From Alteromonas sp. a30 (lineage in GTDB: Bacteria; Pseudomonadota; Gammaproteobacteria; Enterobacterales; Alteromonadaceae), in NCBI RefSeq assembly GCF_026788005.1, contig NZ_JABEPE010000014.1, positions 1-64,000 of the forward strand: 64,000 nt of DNA. The letters run 5' to 3'. Shown in pieces: positions 15,531 to 23,374 of the stretch. Made by a program: the position numbers and the translations under genes. The notes beneath the pieces were generated by a model. It did no database searches. It worked only from the letters and a program-made list of their open reading frames with translations, and was not told where the DNA came from. Each line of letters opens with the position of its first letter. The stretch's first letter is position 1.

Positions 15531-16676
15531 TTACAGGCCGAGCATGGAAGCAATGGTGTTACGCTGAACTTCAGAAGAACCAGAGTAAATTTTGCTCGCC
15601 ACGGAATTGCGTAGGTATTTTTCAATGCCCGCTTCTTTCATGTAGCCATAGCCACCAAAAATTTGCTGTGCATCTAACGATGCGGCAACAAACGCTTCAC
15701 TGGTGACGACTTTAGCCATGGCTAAGCTGGTGGTGGAGTTCACTTTGCGGTGCATGTCGGAACCGGCTTTGTAAAGCATGGCGCGAGAGGTTTCGAGGCC
15801 AATTTTCATGTTGGCAATTTTGTGGGAAACCGCTTGATACTTGCAGATAGGCTCGCCGTACTGCTTTCTGTGTTTGCTGTAGGCAATGGTCTTTTGCAGG
15901 AGCGATTCCATCTCGCCCACGTTGATCACGAAAGAAATGAGAATTTCCCACTTCATCACGTAATTAAAAATCGAAAAGCCTTGGCCTTCTTTGCCTAATA
16001 CGTTTTCTTTTGGAATGACCACATCGTCGAAGAACAGGTCGCACAGCGTGGAACTTTGTAAGCCCATTTTGTGCATGGGTTGACCTTGGGTGAAGCCCGG
16101 CGTGCCTTTATCCACAATAAACGCGGTAAAGCCGCCAAGTGTACCTGCGTCTGCATTGGTGCGCGCGTACACAATAAAGGTGTCGGCAATTGGCCCGTTT
16201 GAACAAAAGGTTTTGCTGCCGTTTAGCACAAAATCGCCGTTGTCGTTTTTGTCGGCGTGCGTGTCCATGTTCCATGCATCGGAGCCGACTTCAGCTTCGG
16301 TAATGGCGTGTGCGCCAATTTTTTCGCCTGCGGCTAATAACGGAAGATACTTTTCTTTTTGAGCGTCGTTACCAAAACGCTGAATGGGTAAGCCTGTGCT
16401 CACAATATGCGTGGATAAACCAAAGCTTAAACCGGCGTCGTCGCAAATGCGTCCGAAGTTCTCCATCACGTACATCGCGCTTAGGATGTCTTGCTCCAAA
16501 CCGCCATATTGTTCAGCAACCAATAACGCAGTAATGCCCGTTTGCTTTACGGTTTCCCAACGTTTTAAGAAAACGTCACGGTCCGCCATGTCTTCTGGGT
16601 ATTCTGTGTTTAACGCTTCGGACCACTCGTTAATAGAGTGACGTAACGCTTTTTGGTCTTCCGTCCATTCGTACAT
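15531..16676 (-). CDS. Acyl-CoA dehydrogenase-family flavoprotein, probably acting on a carrier-bound aminoacyl group
   Basis: A 381-residue FAD enzyme with ACAD motifs: AITEAEVGSD in the middle domain, LNGSKTFCSNGPIADTFIVY (residues about 150-169), RKQYGEPI, and the C-terminal FGGYGYMKE with YSGSSEVQRNTIA. The segment NGPIADTFIVYARTN is much like the PigA/RedW prolyl-carrier oxidases (NAPIADVFIIYAKTN). Together with the adjoining adenylation and carrier genes, this suggests oxidation of an aminoacyl thioester such as prolyl to pyrrolyl. Electrons could pass to the EtfAB pair encoded in the sister operon. It is the first gene of the minus operon, with two LuxR-type boxes 146-242 bases upstream. 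Confidence 0.87.
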   Translation of the reverse strand: MYEWTEDQKALRHSINEWSEALNTEYPEDMADRDVFLKRWETVKQTGITALLVAEQYGGLEQDILSAMYVMENFGRICDDAGLSFGLSTHIVSTGLPIQRFGNDAQKEKYLPLLAAGEKIGAHAITEAEVGSDAWNMDTHADKNDNGDFVLNGSKTFCSNGPIADTFIVYARTNADAGTLGGFTAFIVDKGTPGFTQGQPMHKMGLQSSTLCDLFFDDVVIPKENVLGKEGQGFSIFNYVMKWEILISFVINVGEMESLLQKTIAYSKHRKQYGEPICKYQAVSHKIANMKIGLETSRAMLYKAGSDMHRKVNSTTSLAMAKVVTSEAFVAASLDAQQIFGGYGYMKEAGIEKYLRNSVASKIYSGSSEVQRNTIASMLGL

Positions 16677-16821
16677 AAAGTTCGCACCTTAAATTGCTGC
16701 TTCATGCCTGCTGCCGCGAGCTTTTCATAAGCGAATTGTGCTTGTGAATGTCGCTTTCACGCAGAGGCAAAGTAATGACTATAGTGGGAGCAACATTAAG
16801 GCATTGCGGTAAATAATTAAC

Positions 16822-16837
16822 CTGTACCTTGGGTCAG
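16822..16837. promoter_or_regulatory. LuxR-type box 1 (CT-N12-AG)
   Basis: CTGTACCTTGGGTCAG, flanked as ACCTG...CAGTT, is an imperfect palindrome. It fits the las/rhl/lux box rule CT-N12-AG and closely resembles the rhlA-type site CCTGTGAAATCTGGCAGTT. It lies 146 bases upstream of the acyl-CoA dehydrogenase gene. Its core recurs four more times in this window beside related genes. Confidence 0.55.
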
Positions 16838-16902
16838 TTTGTTACACGTTTATGTCAGGTGAAAAGCAAGTGTGGCGGGCAATAGCGGTTTTTAAAAGGC
16901 CA

Positions 16903-16918
16903 CTGTACATTGGGGCAG
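16903..16918. promoter_or_regulatory. LuxR-type box 2 (weaker copy)
   Basis: CTGTACATTGGGGCAG shares the CTGTAC start, the GGG centre and the CAG end of box 1. It lies 81 bases from box 1, start to start. It is the least palindromic of the five copies. Confidence 0.45.
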
Positions 16919-16986
16919 GAGTGCGAATTCAGCGAGCCAATAGAGGTGCGTTTTTGAGAAAGTGAAAACGATAGGGAGAGGGAGTA

Positions 16987-17163
16987 ATGAACACTGATAG
17001 CGTAGCCTTTGCTATTCTGAATCACAACAACCCTGCAGCCTATTTAATTCACGCTGAAACCTATGAGTGGATGATGGATATGCTTGATGATCACGAGTTA
17101 CGCAAAACAGTCGAGAGCCGGCGAGCTGATCTTTCTGAAGCAGTCGAAGGAAAAAATCTATAA
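16987..17163 (+). pseudogene. StbD/Phd-like antitoxin fragment
   Basis: This 58-codon frame reads FAILNHNNPAAYLIHAETYE, then MMDMLDDHEL and LSEAVE. That is the middle and end of StbD-type (Phd/YefM superfamily) antitoxins, which normally have about 25 more N-terminal residues for DNA binding and end in a VSLDEL-type tail. Here stops occur in frame just upstream of the ATG, and the last residues (GKNL) are out of family. The homology breaks at about 17148-17151, the same place where the opposing gene fragment (17091-17378) breaks. No StbE toxin is present. A good SD (AGGGAG) precedes the ATG, so a short product may still be made. Confidence 0.6.
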
Positions 17164-17378
17164 ACATGAAAAGTATATAAAAATAGGTTTCTAGCAGTGT
17201 CATATTGGATAACTAGGTCATCAGGGACATGGCTCTCAAGCTTAAAGTCAGCTATGGCTTGATAAAATTTCTCTATTCCTGCCTTTCCCAATTCTTCGTT
17301 TCGAATATCCGGTAACATAGTATTAGATGGTGTTCTAAATTCCTCAGCTGGTAGTGTTTTGGGGGCTGGTTTGGACAT
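17091..17378 (-). pseudogene. Truncated N-terminal part of an unknown protein behind HerA
   Basis: The gene starts 3 bases after the herA-like stop. Its first 76 or so residues (MSKPAPKTLPAEEFRTPSN, then IQYDTARNLFLYTFHVYRFF) look like the start of a longer soluble protein. From about residue 77 (position 17150) the frame simply reads the complement of the antitoxin fragment (PSTASERSARR...), so its real C-terminus has been lost at the junction. I do not recognise the family. It was probably a third gene of the SIR2-HerA operon or its next neighbour. It is unlikely to be functional in this form. Confidence 0.55.
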
Positions 17379-17381
17379 ATT

Positions 17382-19430
17382 TCATCGGTCCTCATTTTGT
17401 TCAAAGAGCCATACTGGAATGTCGGAAATCAATTGCCCAACTTCCCAGTTCCTGTCATTAAGAATGTATTTTGGGGTGTCATCTGGGACATAAAAATAAT
17501 AGCAATAAACCATTTCGCCAGAGCTACCAGTATCCTCATGTAACTCAATATCAACTTCTGATAATTCTTCCTCGGTTAAACCTAAAAAGCTCGCTAATGT
17601 CTCCGGTTCGGCAGGAGGTTTCCAATCAAAAAATTTAAAAGTATTGCTGTTTGGCTGCTCGGATTCTGCCAAAGGGTGAATTTTGAGTTTTAATGGGATT
17701 TGGGTGGATATACCGCTAAAGATGCAAACTCCAGTTGGTAAGGTAGGAATAGATTCCTCTGTAACTTTATCAATGTAAGAAACTGCTTTTGATATAGAGC
17801 TTAAATCACGTTCATTAACTAATCGGTGAATAAAATAATTGTGGGCTTGAGAGGTAATCGTATTGGATATATCGTTAGGACGTTGGCTAGAAATTGTGAG
17901 GAACGTTCCAAATTTTCGGCCTTCCTTGATAATCTCTTCGAACGTCTCTAGCCTGTGATCTTTCCATGCTTCTGTTTCCCTGAATGATTCATTAGAGAGA
18001 ATATTGTGGGCTTCATCAATTATGATATTGAGTGACCGGCCATCACGAGAGTTTTTCTTTTCGTCATAGACTGCCTTTGCTACAAGCAATGGCAGCAGCT
18101 TTTTGATATCAATATTTACTTTGTCTAAGGAAATAACAACGAAATTGTTTTCTCCCCAAAAGTCGCCTCCATCAAAATTAATAACTTTCTCAATAATAGA
18201 TTTCTTCTGTTTAAGCTTACCTAGCACAGGCTTTACATGTTCATTTGCTACACGAGAGTTAAGTAAATCATCAATAAGCTGGATATAGACAAATTTTACA
18301 AAGTTGTTGAAATCATTTTCAGCAAGAGAAAATTTACCGACCAATGAGTACAAGTTAGAGTTCTTTATATTTTGGGAGTTTTCAGACTCAATAAAGCCAT
18401 TGCCTACTGCGCTATTACTGATCAATTTAACAGACCCATTGTTGTATATTGATATATCACTCTGAATACCTTCGGAGTCATCAAGGATAGAGTCGAAGTA
18501 ATTTAGAATAACAGTCGTTTTGGGTTTGTCTGCAAGAAGAAACGCCCTGGAAATTTGCTTTCGGAGGATTCCGATAGCATAAGCATTTGGGTTCTCAGCA
18601 GACTTTGCTGCTTTATATTTTTTGAGCGCTCGCTCAAGCATTGGTTTCTGTGTTTTTTCAGTCGCTTCGCAGATAATAGCAATGACGTCAATATCTAGTA
18701 CCCCTTCTCCTGGTAGAGGCACCTTGTCTGAACTCTGTGTTCTAGTGTTAAGTTTGTATACTTTCTTATGTTTTGTAATACATGTGTTTGAGGTGTATTC
18801 GCCATTAAAATCAAATAGTAAGAACCTGCAGCGACTATTAAATACTTCAGAACCGTAATAACATCTTAGCTGATTGTAGGAAGCTTGATAAAAGGAGGTT
18901 AGTGTATTGGATTTGCCACTACCAGTGTTTCCAAAAATAGCTATATGAGTATTTAGCAAACCATCAATCGGTAGCGAAACGGGCATTTTATCTACGTGGG
19001 TTTCGGCAATACTAATTGATTGCTCAGAATTTGTTATGCCAATGTTGTGAATGATCTCAATTTTATCATTCGTGAGGATGTAGGCTTCATTCCCAATTAG
19101 TGGTAACTCAGTCGTACCACCAATGAACTTTGAGTCTCTGTCAATATGACCTGACAAGCTCACTGTTAAGTAGCGTTGATAAGTTGATGTAGGCTGGTTG
19201 GTCGATTCATTGATTTTGTCTTCTAATAGCTTTTCGCCCTCAATTTTCCCTATTAAGCTAGTAAACCCTTTCCGAATCTCAATGAAGCTCCCCACGGAAA
19301 CATTTTTAATAATTGAACCGTTATAGAATAAGTCTGACGAGTTTTTATTTTTATAAATTCGAATAGTGACTGCTCTACCCTGAACTTCGCAGACTTCACC
19401 AACCTTTAATATTGCTTCTTTTTTAAGCAT
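17382..19430 (-). CDS. HerA-like DNA translocase/ATPase of a SIR2-HerA antiphage system
   Basis: A 682-residue HerA/FtsK-type ATPase. An N-terminal HAS-barrel-like beta domain (about 1-120) is followed by the RecA-like core. This has Walker A GNTGSGKSNT (about 167-176), Walker B NIIIDEAHN (about 466-474), an ISSQRPNDIS sensor region (about 510) and a C-terminal extension. HerA proteins form hexamers that move along DNA. Paired with a SIR2 NADase they form a known two-gene defence system that depletes NAD+ on phage infection. The SIR2 gene lies 5 bases upstream, as expected. Its DNA is more AT-rich than the flanking biosynthetic genes, supporting horizontal gain. Confidence 0.88.
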   Translation of the reverse strand: MLKKEAILKVGEVCEVQGRAVTIRIYKNKNSSDLFYNGSIIKNVSVGSFIEIRKGFTSLIGKIEGEKLLEDKINESTNQPTSTYQRYLTVSLSGHIDRDSKFIGGTTELPLIGNEAYILTNDKIEIIHNIGITNSEQSISIAETHVDKMPVSLPIDGLLNTHIAIFGNTGSGKSNTLTSFYQASYNQLRCYYGSEVFNSRCRFLLFDFNGEYTSNTCITKHKKVYKLNTRTQSSDKVPLPGEGVLDIDVIAIICEATEKTQKPMLERALKKYKAAKSAENPNAYAIGILRKQISRAFLLADKPKTTVILNYFDSILDDSEGIQSDISIYNNGSVKLISNSAVGNGFIESENSQNIKNSNLYSLVGKFSLAENDFNNFVKFVYIQLIDDLLNSRVANEHVKPVLGKLKQKKSIIEKVINFDGGDFWGENNFVVISLDKVNIDIKKLLPLLVAKAVYDEKKNSRDGRSLNIIIDEAHNILSNESFRETEAWKDHRLETFEEIIKEGRKFGTFLTISSQRPNDISNTITSQAHNYFIHRLVNERDLSSISKAVSYIDKVTEESIPTLPTGVCIFSGISTQIPLKLKIHPLAESEQPNSNTFKFFDWKPPAEPETLASFLGLTEEELSEVDIELHEDTGSSGEMVYCYYFYVPDDTPKYILNDRNWEVGQLISDIPVWLFEQNEDR

Positions 19431-19435
19431 TCAAC

Positions 19436-20488
19436 TTAACTCCGGTTTATGCCAAAGCACGACATGGCTTCGTTAAACTCAGAAAAAGCTATTCGCTTAT
19501 CAGTATCTGGATAAATGATGTCAACATTGGAAAATGATGAGAATTTATCAGAGAGATTATTTTTGGCTTGTTCATCAAAGGCAAAAATAATTAGTTTTAG
19601 GGTAGAGTTTCTTAAGGCTCTTTTAGTTAGATCAAGAATATGCTCATCAGCGAAAGAGAAGCCAAAGGCAATGAGGGATGTTTGCTCTTTATCCAATTCA
19701 TTTGAATAAATCCGCATGAGGTCGTAGTAGGTGTGGTTTAGCAGTGTTGTTTTAAATTTTTCTTTTTTGGGGTAAATCAGGTAATAGTGCTTCAAATATT
19801 GAGCGATTTCTTCTTCCGTTAGGCCATCAACATTGGGTAGAGGAGCCGTCTCAGCTTTATATTTAATAACTTCCGAGTTCGAGCTTTCTTGTACCCAAGA
19901 CATAGAACCATGCAGCTTTATTACGTTCACTACAGGTAGTTCCACCTTATAATCATACAGTGCGCTGGTCTCAAAGAATGTTCGGCTAAAACTTCTTGTT
20001 TCGTATTGATATTCATTCTTCAATGTTGAACGTATTTGAAAGCCATCATTTAGTATCAAGCCTTTATACTTCAGAGCTGCACGCTCAAGGAAAACATCGT
20101 AGTTGGTTGTAAATATGTTGACTTTTTTAGGGAGGAGAGTGTTTTTTCGCTGTTGAAGTGTGTTTTGAATAATACTAAGGAATTTCTCATAAGAGCATAA
20201 AACTCCACTTATATTGTCTTCTTGGGCTATACATGGAGGCTCTAAAGTCAAAAGAGAACAAACTCTTTGTATTTCAATAAGAAACTCATACTCAGTTTTT
20301 TCAGCTTGGGTTTTGTCACCTTTGTTGTACAAACTTTGAATTTTGTCTTCAATGTCCCCTGCAACTTTTATGGCTGGATTGGAGGCTCCTGCCCCAAATA
20401 AAAAGTTTACATTAGATGATTGAAATACACGAGATAAGTAATCCCTGAAGTCATCACTGTATGGAGCGAAAAACTTATGATTGCACAT
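19436..20488 (-). CDS. SIR2-family NADase of a SIR2-HerA antiphage system
   Basis: A 350-residue SIR2_2-type protein. The NAD-binding and catalytic motifs are intact: FGAGAS (31-36), TTNYD (127-131, catalytic Asn), KLHGSMSW (191-198, catalytic His) and FGFSFADEHIL (275-285). These features are typical of bacterial defence SIR2 proteins that cleave NAD+ rather than deacetylate proteins. It heads the minus-strand operon with the HerA-like ATPase. Established work on HerA-SIR2 pairs supports an abortive-infection role; the trigger here is unknown. Confidence 0.88.
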   Translation of the reverse strand: MCNHKFFAPYSDDFRDYLSRVFQSSNVNFLFGAGASNPAIKVAGDIEDKIQSLYNKGDKTQAEKTEYEFLIEIQRVCSLLTLEPPCIAQEDNISGVLCSYEKFLSIIQNTLQQRKNTLLPKKVNIFTTNYDVFLERAALKYKGLILNDGFQIRSTLKNEYQYETRSFSRTFFETSALYDYKVELPVVNVIKLHGSMSWVQESSNSEVIKYKAETAPLPNVDGLTEEEIAQYLKHYYLIYPKKEKFKTTLLNHTYYDLMRIYSNELDKEQTSLIAFGFSFADEHILDLTKRALRNSTLKLIIFAFDEQAKNNLSDKFSSFSNVDIIYPDTDKRIAFSEFNEAMSCFGINRS

Positions 20489-20936
20489 GCTTGCGTTCCT
20501 TGATTTCAGCCTTTCAAAGGCATGGTAATAAGTTGTATTCGTCCTAATTCATACAAGCTAATAGGGGGCATACAAAAGTAGGTAAAGTTCTCAGTACTAC
20601 TGCTGGGTTATTTTTGTGAGAAAAGGAGTTTAATGTAACCATAAAAGTCTCGTCAAGGTAGTGCTAAGAGAGTTTGGGGTATTGTCATGCCTTCCTTTAA
20701 GTCGTCGCAGTTATTTCTTTGCTTAACGAGAATGCATTGGACTCAATACCACCGAAATATCATTGGATAAAGTGTTTGTGCCTATAATTTTTTACGTTTC
20801 TCACCGGTTTTTACACGGTCGAATATCTGTTTCTAACAGATTGTTTATGCTGCTTCTTTTGATGAGAATATATACATCATGCTCTTTAGTGGTAGTATAA
20901 AGTAAGATTAAGTAACCGGATTTCGGGGAGTAAGTT
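20489..20936. other. Intergenic region between SIR2 and parD
   Basis: No gene of meaningful length was found in these 448 bases. It must carry the promoter of the SIR2-HerA operon (leftwards) and of parDE (rightwards). A small inverted element, ATCTGTTTCTAACAGAT near 20826, could be part of the ParD operator. Nothing else stands out. Confidence 0.4.
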
Positions 20937-21194
20937 ATGGCAATGGTTAAGAAGAGTATTACCGTAACCGACCAGCAAGATAAATGGCTGCAAAGCCAAA
21001 TGGCAACGGGAAATTATGGCACAGACAGTGAAATTATCCGCGAAGCTTTACGTGAAAAACAGATGCGTATGGCAGAAGTTGAGGCCATTCGCGCTAAGCT
21101 TATCGCCGCAGAGCAAAGCGGGTTTACTGAAAAAAATGCACAGGAAATGCTAGCCGAGTTTAAGGAGAAGGCGCTCGAAGATGGGAAATTATAG
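20937..21194 (+). CDS. parD: ParD-family antitoxin
   Basis: An 85-residue antitoxin with an N-terminal ribbon-helix-helix DNA-binding domain (KKSITVTDQQDKWLQ, then TDSEIIREALR). The acidic, helical C-terminus normally wraps the ParE toxin. It overlaps parE by 14 bases, the usual coupled arrangement, and is expected to repress its own promoter. It sits at the right edge of the defence block between the two biosynthetic operons, where it may stabilise the block. Confidence 0.9.
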   Translation: MAMVKKSITVTDQQDKWLQSQMATGNYGTDSEIIREALREKQMRMAEVEAIRAKLIAAEQSGFTEKNAQEMLAEFKEKALEDGKL

Positions 21195-21501
21195 AATATC
21201 AAATAGTGCGCGAGAAGATTTGCAGCGTATTTGGTTATGGGGGTTAGAGCAGTTCGGCGAGGCTCAGGCCGATACCTATTTTACTAAGCTGATCGAACGG
21301 TTTGAAATGTTAGCAGCAAAACCTCATCTTGCCCCTTCGGTGGATCATATTCGTGCAGGATATCGCCGAAATGTCTGTGGTTCAGAGAGCATTTATTATC
21401 GCATTGAGGATGAATATATCGAGATCATGGCTGTGATAGGACGTCAAGACATTCATAATCATCTATCTGATAATGAAGAAAGCCAAGATGCTATTAGCTG
21501 A
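21181..21501 (+). CDS. parE: ParE-family toxin (RelE/ParE superfamily)
   Basis: A 106-residue toxin of the RelE/ParE fold: YRISNSAREDLQRIWLWG at the start, then YRRNVCGSESIYYRI and IEIMAVIGRQD, the typical ParE end. ParE toxins poison DNA gyrase. Length and gene order with parD are standard and no disruption is seen, so the pair is probably active. Confidence 0.9.
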   Translation: MGNYRISNSAREDLQRIWLWGLEQFGEAQADTYFTKLIERFEMLAAKPHLAPSVDHIRAGYRRNVCGSESIYYRIEDEYIEIMAVIGRQDIHNHLSDNEESQDAIS

Positions 21502-21549
21502 AGTAGGTTATAAGCTTTTCCCAATCCAATCCAATCCAAACAATCCCAC

Positions 21550-21565
21550 CTGTACTTTAGATCAG
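21550..21565. promoter_or_regulatory. LuxR-type box 3
   Basis: CTGTACTTTAGATCAG is flanked by ACC on the left. It has the same CTGTAC and CAG ends at the same 16-base length as box 1, and its inner CT/AG pair is symmetric. It lies 163 bases upstream of box 4, start to start, which is close to twice the spacing of boxes 1 and 2. Confidence 0.5.
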
Positions 21566-21712
21566 CAGCCTTTTGCAAAATTTTCGTAATCTGCACAACC
21601 ACGTAAATCACCACTTAATTTACCTGCACTCGTAGGCTGTTTCTCAATAACTAGTCACCGCTTAACCCCTGTTTTATTGCGGTTTTAAGGCAATTTTCGG
21701 CTTTGAAAAAAC

Positions 21713-21728
21713 CTGTACCTTGGTTCAG
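21713..21728. promoter_or_regulatory. LuxR-type box 4 in front of the right biosynthetic operon
   Basis: CTGTACCTTGGTTCAG differs from box 1 by one base and has the same ACC...TT flanks. It is centred about 78 bases upstream of the ketosynthase start codon. A LuxR-type activator bound here would sit at about -42 of a start site near 21763, leaving a 36-base leader; the start site is inferred. Confidence 0.58.
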
Positions 21729-21798
21729 TTGTTTGTGTAGGCGTAATCGGGAGAATTTATTGCACATTTACAAACGCTAACACAACAACAGGTGTTTC

Positions 21799-23040
21799 AT
21801 GGTTCGACGTGTCGTCATTACAGGTTGCGGAGTAATTTCAAGCATTGGTAATTCGCTTGATGAAGTTGCGGAGTCGCTTAGGCTCAACCGCTCTGGCATT
21901 GAGTTTGTGCCCGAGTACAAAGCGCTAGGCTATGCAAGTCATGTGGCGGGCACAATTAAAGGCTTGGGTACGGCAGATGAAATTCGCAAGCCGTTTGGGC
22001 CGAAGGCGCGTTTTATGGATATGTCGGCACTTTACGGGCTACTCGCTTGTGAGCAAGCGTTAGCGGATGCCGGATTAACCGCAGAAAACCTACAAGATGA
22101 GCGCGTAGGGTGCTTGCTAGGCAGTTCGTTTAGTAATTCCGACCCATACAAACAAATATTCGACCGATTAGGAAAACGCCAACATGACGTGAGCGCATTC
22201 GATATTGCGCGTGCTCTAACCAATACCATGACTGCCAACTTCTCGTATTACTACGGCATTAAGGGCCGTAGCTATTCGATTGGTTCTGCTTGTGCAACGG
22301 CTACGCACAACATTGGACACGCGTTCGAATGCATCCGTCATGGCGTTTCCGACATGATGGTGGCTGGTGGTGCAGAAGAAGTCACTCCTGCGCTTACCGG
22401 CATGTTCGAAGGCATGCGTCGAGCGTTATCGAAAAAACACAACAAAACCCCAAGCAGCGCATCGCGCCCTTACGACAAATCCCGAGATGGTTTTGTTATT
22501 AGCGGCGGCGCAGGCATTGTTATTCTTGAAGAATACGAACGTGCCGTGGCCCGTGGCGCAAAAATTTACGGTGAGATTACCGGTTTTGGCGCCACTGCTG
22601 ATGGCCACGACATCATCGCGCCGGACCCAACCGGCAACGGCAACTTACGTTGTATGAGCGAAGCGCTGACACAGTCTGGATTAGCGCCATCAGAAATTGA
22701 TTATGTTAATACTCACGGCACCTCCACACCTAAAGGGGATGTGGTTGAAGTGAAATCCATCACCAAGTTGTTTGGTGAGCACCCAGTCAAAATTTCCTCC
22801 ACCAAAGCGTTAACCGGACACGGCATTGGCGCAGCGGGTGGATTAGAGCTGATTTTCTGTTTGTTGATGATGCAGGAAAACTTCGTCACCGCCTCGGCTC
22901 ACATCGAAAATCTCGACGATGAACTGGCTAACGCCAACATCGTTCGCGAAAACCTAAGCAGCAAGCTTAACCACATTTTAAGTAACTCGTTCGGATTCGG
23001 CGGGACCAACGCATCGTTGATTGTCTCACGCTGTGACTAA
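21799..23040 (+). CDS. Beta-ketoacyl-ACP synthase (FabB/KAS I-like)
   Basis: A 413-residue condensing enzyme closely resembling FabB. The catalytic triad is intact: Cys165 (GSACATATH), His306 (NTHGTSTPKGD) and His341 (LTGHGIGAAGG), with Lys336 (SSTKALTG). The ending SNSFGFGGTNASL is typical. It would extend an acyl-carrier thioester by decarboxylative Claisen condensation. It is the first gene of the 13-kb plus-strand operon, directly followed by a carrier protein. It is therefore more likely a pathway-specific ketosynthase than the housekeeping FabB. Confidence 0.9.
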   Translation: MVRRVVITGCGVISSIGNSLDEVAESLRLNRSGIEFVPEYKALGYASHVAGTIKGLGTADEIRKPFGPKARFMDMSALYGLLACEQALADAGLTAENLQDERVGCLLGSSFSNSDPYKQIFDRLGKRQHDVSAFDIARALTNTMTANFSYYYGIKGRSYSIGSACATATHNIGHAFECIRHGVSDMMVAGGAEEVTPALTGMFEGMRRALSKKHNKTPSSASRPYDKSRDGFVISGGAGIVILEEYERAVARGAKIYGEITGFGATADGHDIIAPDPTGNGNLRCMSEALTQSGLAPSEIDYVNTHGTSTPKGDVVEVKSITKLFGEHPVKISSTKALTGHGIGAAGGLELIFCLLMMQENFVTASAHIENLDDELANANIVRENLSSKLNHILSNSFGFGGTNASLIVSRCD

Positions 23041-23082
23041 TCGAATTATCAACGTAACTATTTAATAAACCTGGAGATATTC

Positions 23083-23337
23083 ATGGATAAAGATGAAGTA
23101 GCGAAAAAAGTCATTGAGATTATCAATGGATCACTTTTTGAACCAAAAGAGATTGGTTGGGATGACCACCTAGAAGACGATGTGGGCCTTGATTCGATTG
23201 GTTATATCACACTGACTGAAGGCATCGAAAAGCACTTCAATGTGGATATTCCAGACGAAGAAGTTGAGTCCTTCAAAACTGTTCGCGAAGCCGTTGAAGC
23301 TATTTTGGCTGCGCCAGCGCTAGAAGACGACGAATAA
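23083..23337 (+). CDS. Acyl carrier protein
   Basis: An 84-residue very acidic carrier protein with the phosphopantetheine Ser38 in VGLDSIGYITL. It lies 42 bases after the ketosynthase gene, behind a GGAG ribosome-binding site. It is the second carrier protein of the cluster and is distinct from the one at 13717-13971, so the pathway probably uses separate acyl and aminoacyl carriers. Confidence 0.9.
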   Translation: MDKDEVAKKVIEIINGSLFEPKEIGWDDHLEDDVGLDSIGYITLTEGIEKHFNVDIPDEEVESFKTVREAVEAILAAPALEDDE

Positions 23338-23374
23338 GTCGTCCCCTTCAGCCAAACAAAAGAAGTGTAAGACA

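Larger units (their letters stand above)
16677..16986. promoter_or_regulatory. Regulatory region in front of the left biosynthetic operon
   Basis: This 310-base region has no gene. It holds two of the five LuxR-type boxes (16822-16837 and 16903-16918, listed separately) and the likely promoter of the minus-strand operon. It ends at the broken antitoxin gene. A TATAGT hexamer reads leftwards at 16778-16783, but I cannot assign the promoter firmly. Confidence 0.5.

Noticed and set aside
20640-20830. Possible remains of a StbE toxin gene to match the StbD fragment
   Set aside because: I translated the region by eye and saw no RelE/ParE-like motif; the toxin seems to be gone.
21520-21538. A short CCAAT tandem repeat after parE
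   Set aside because: Only three to four partial units; too short to claim a functional repeat or an att site.
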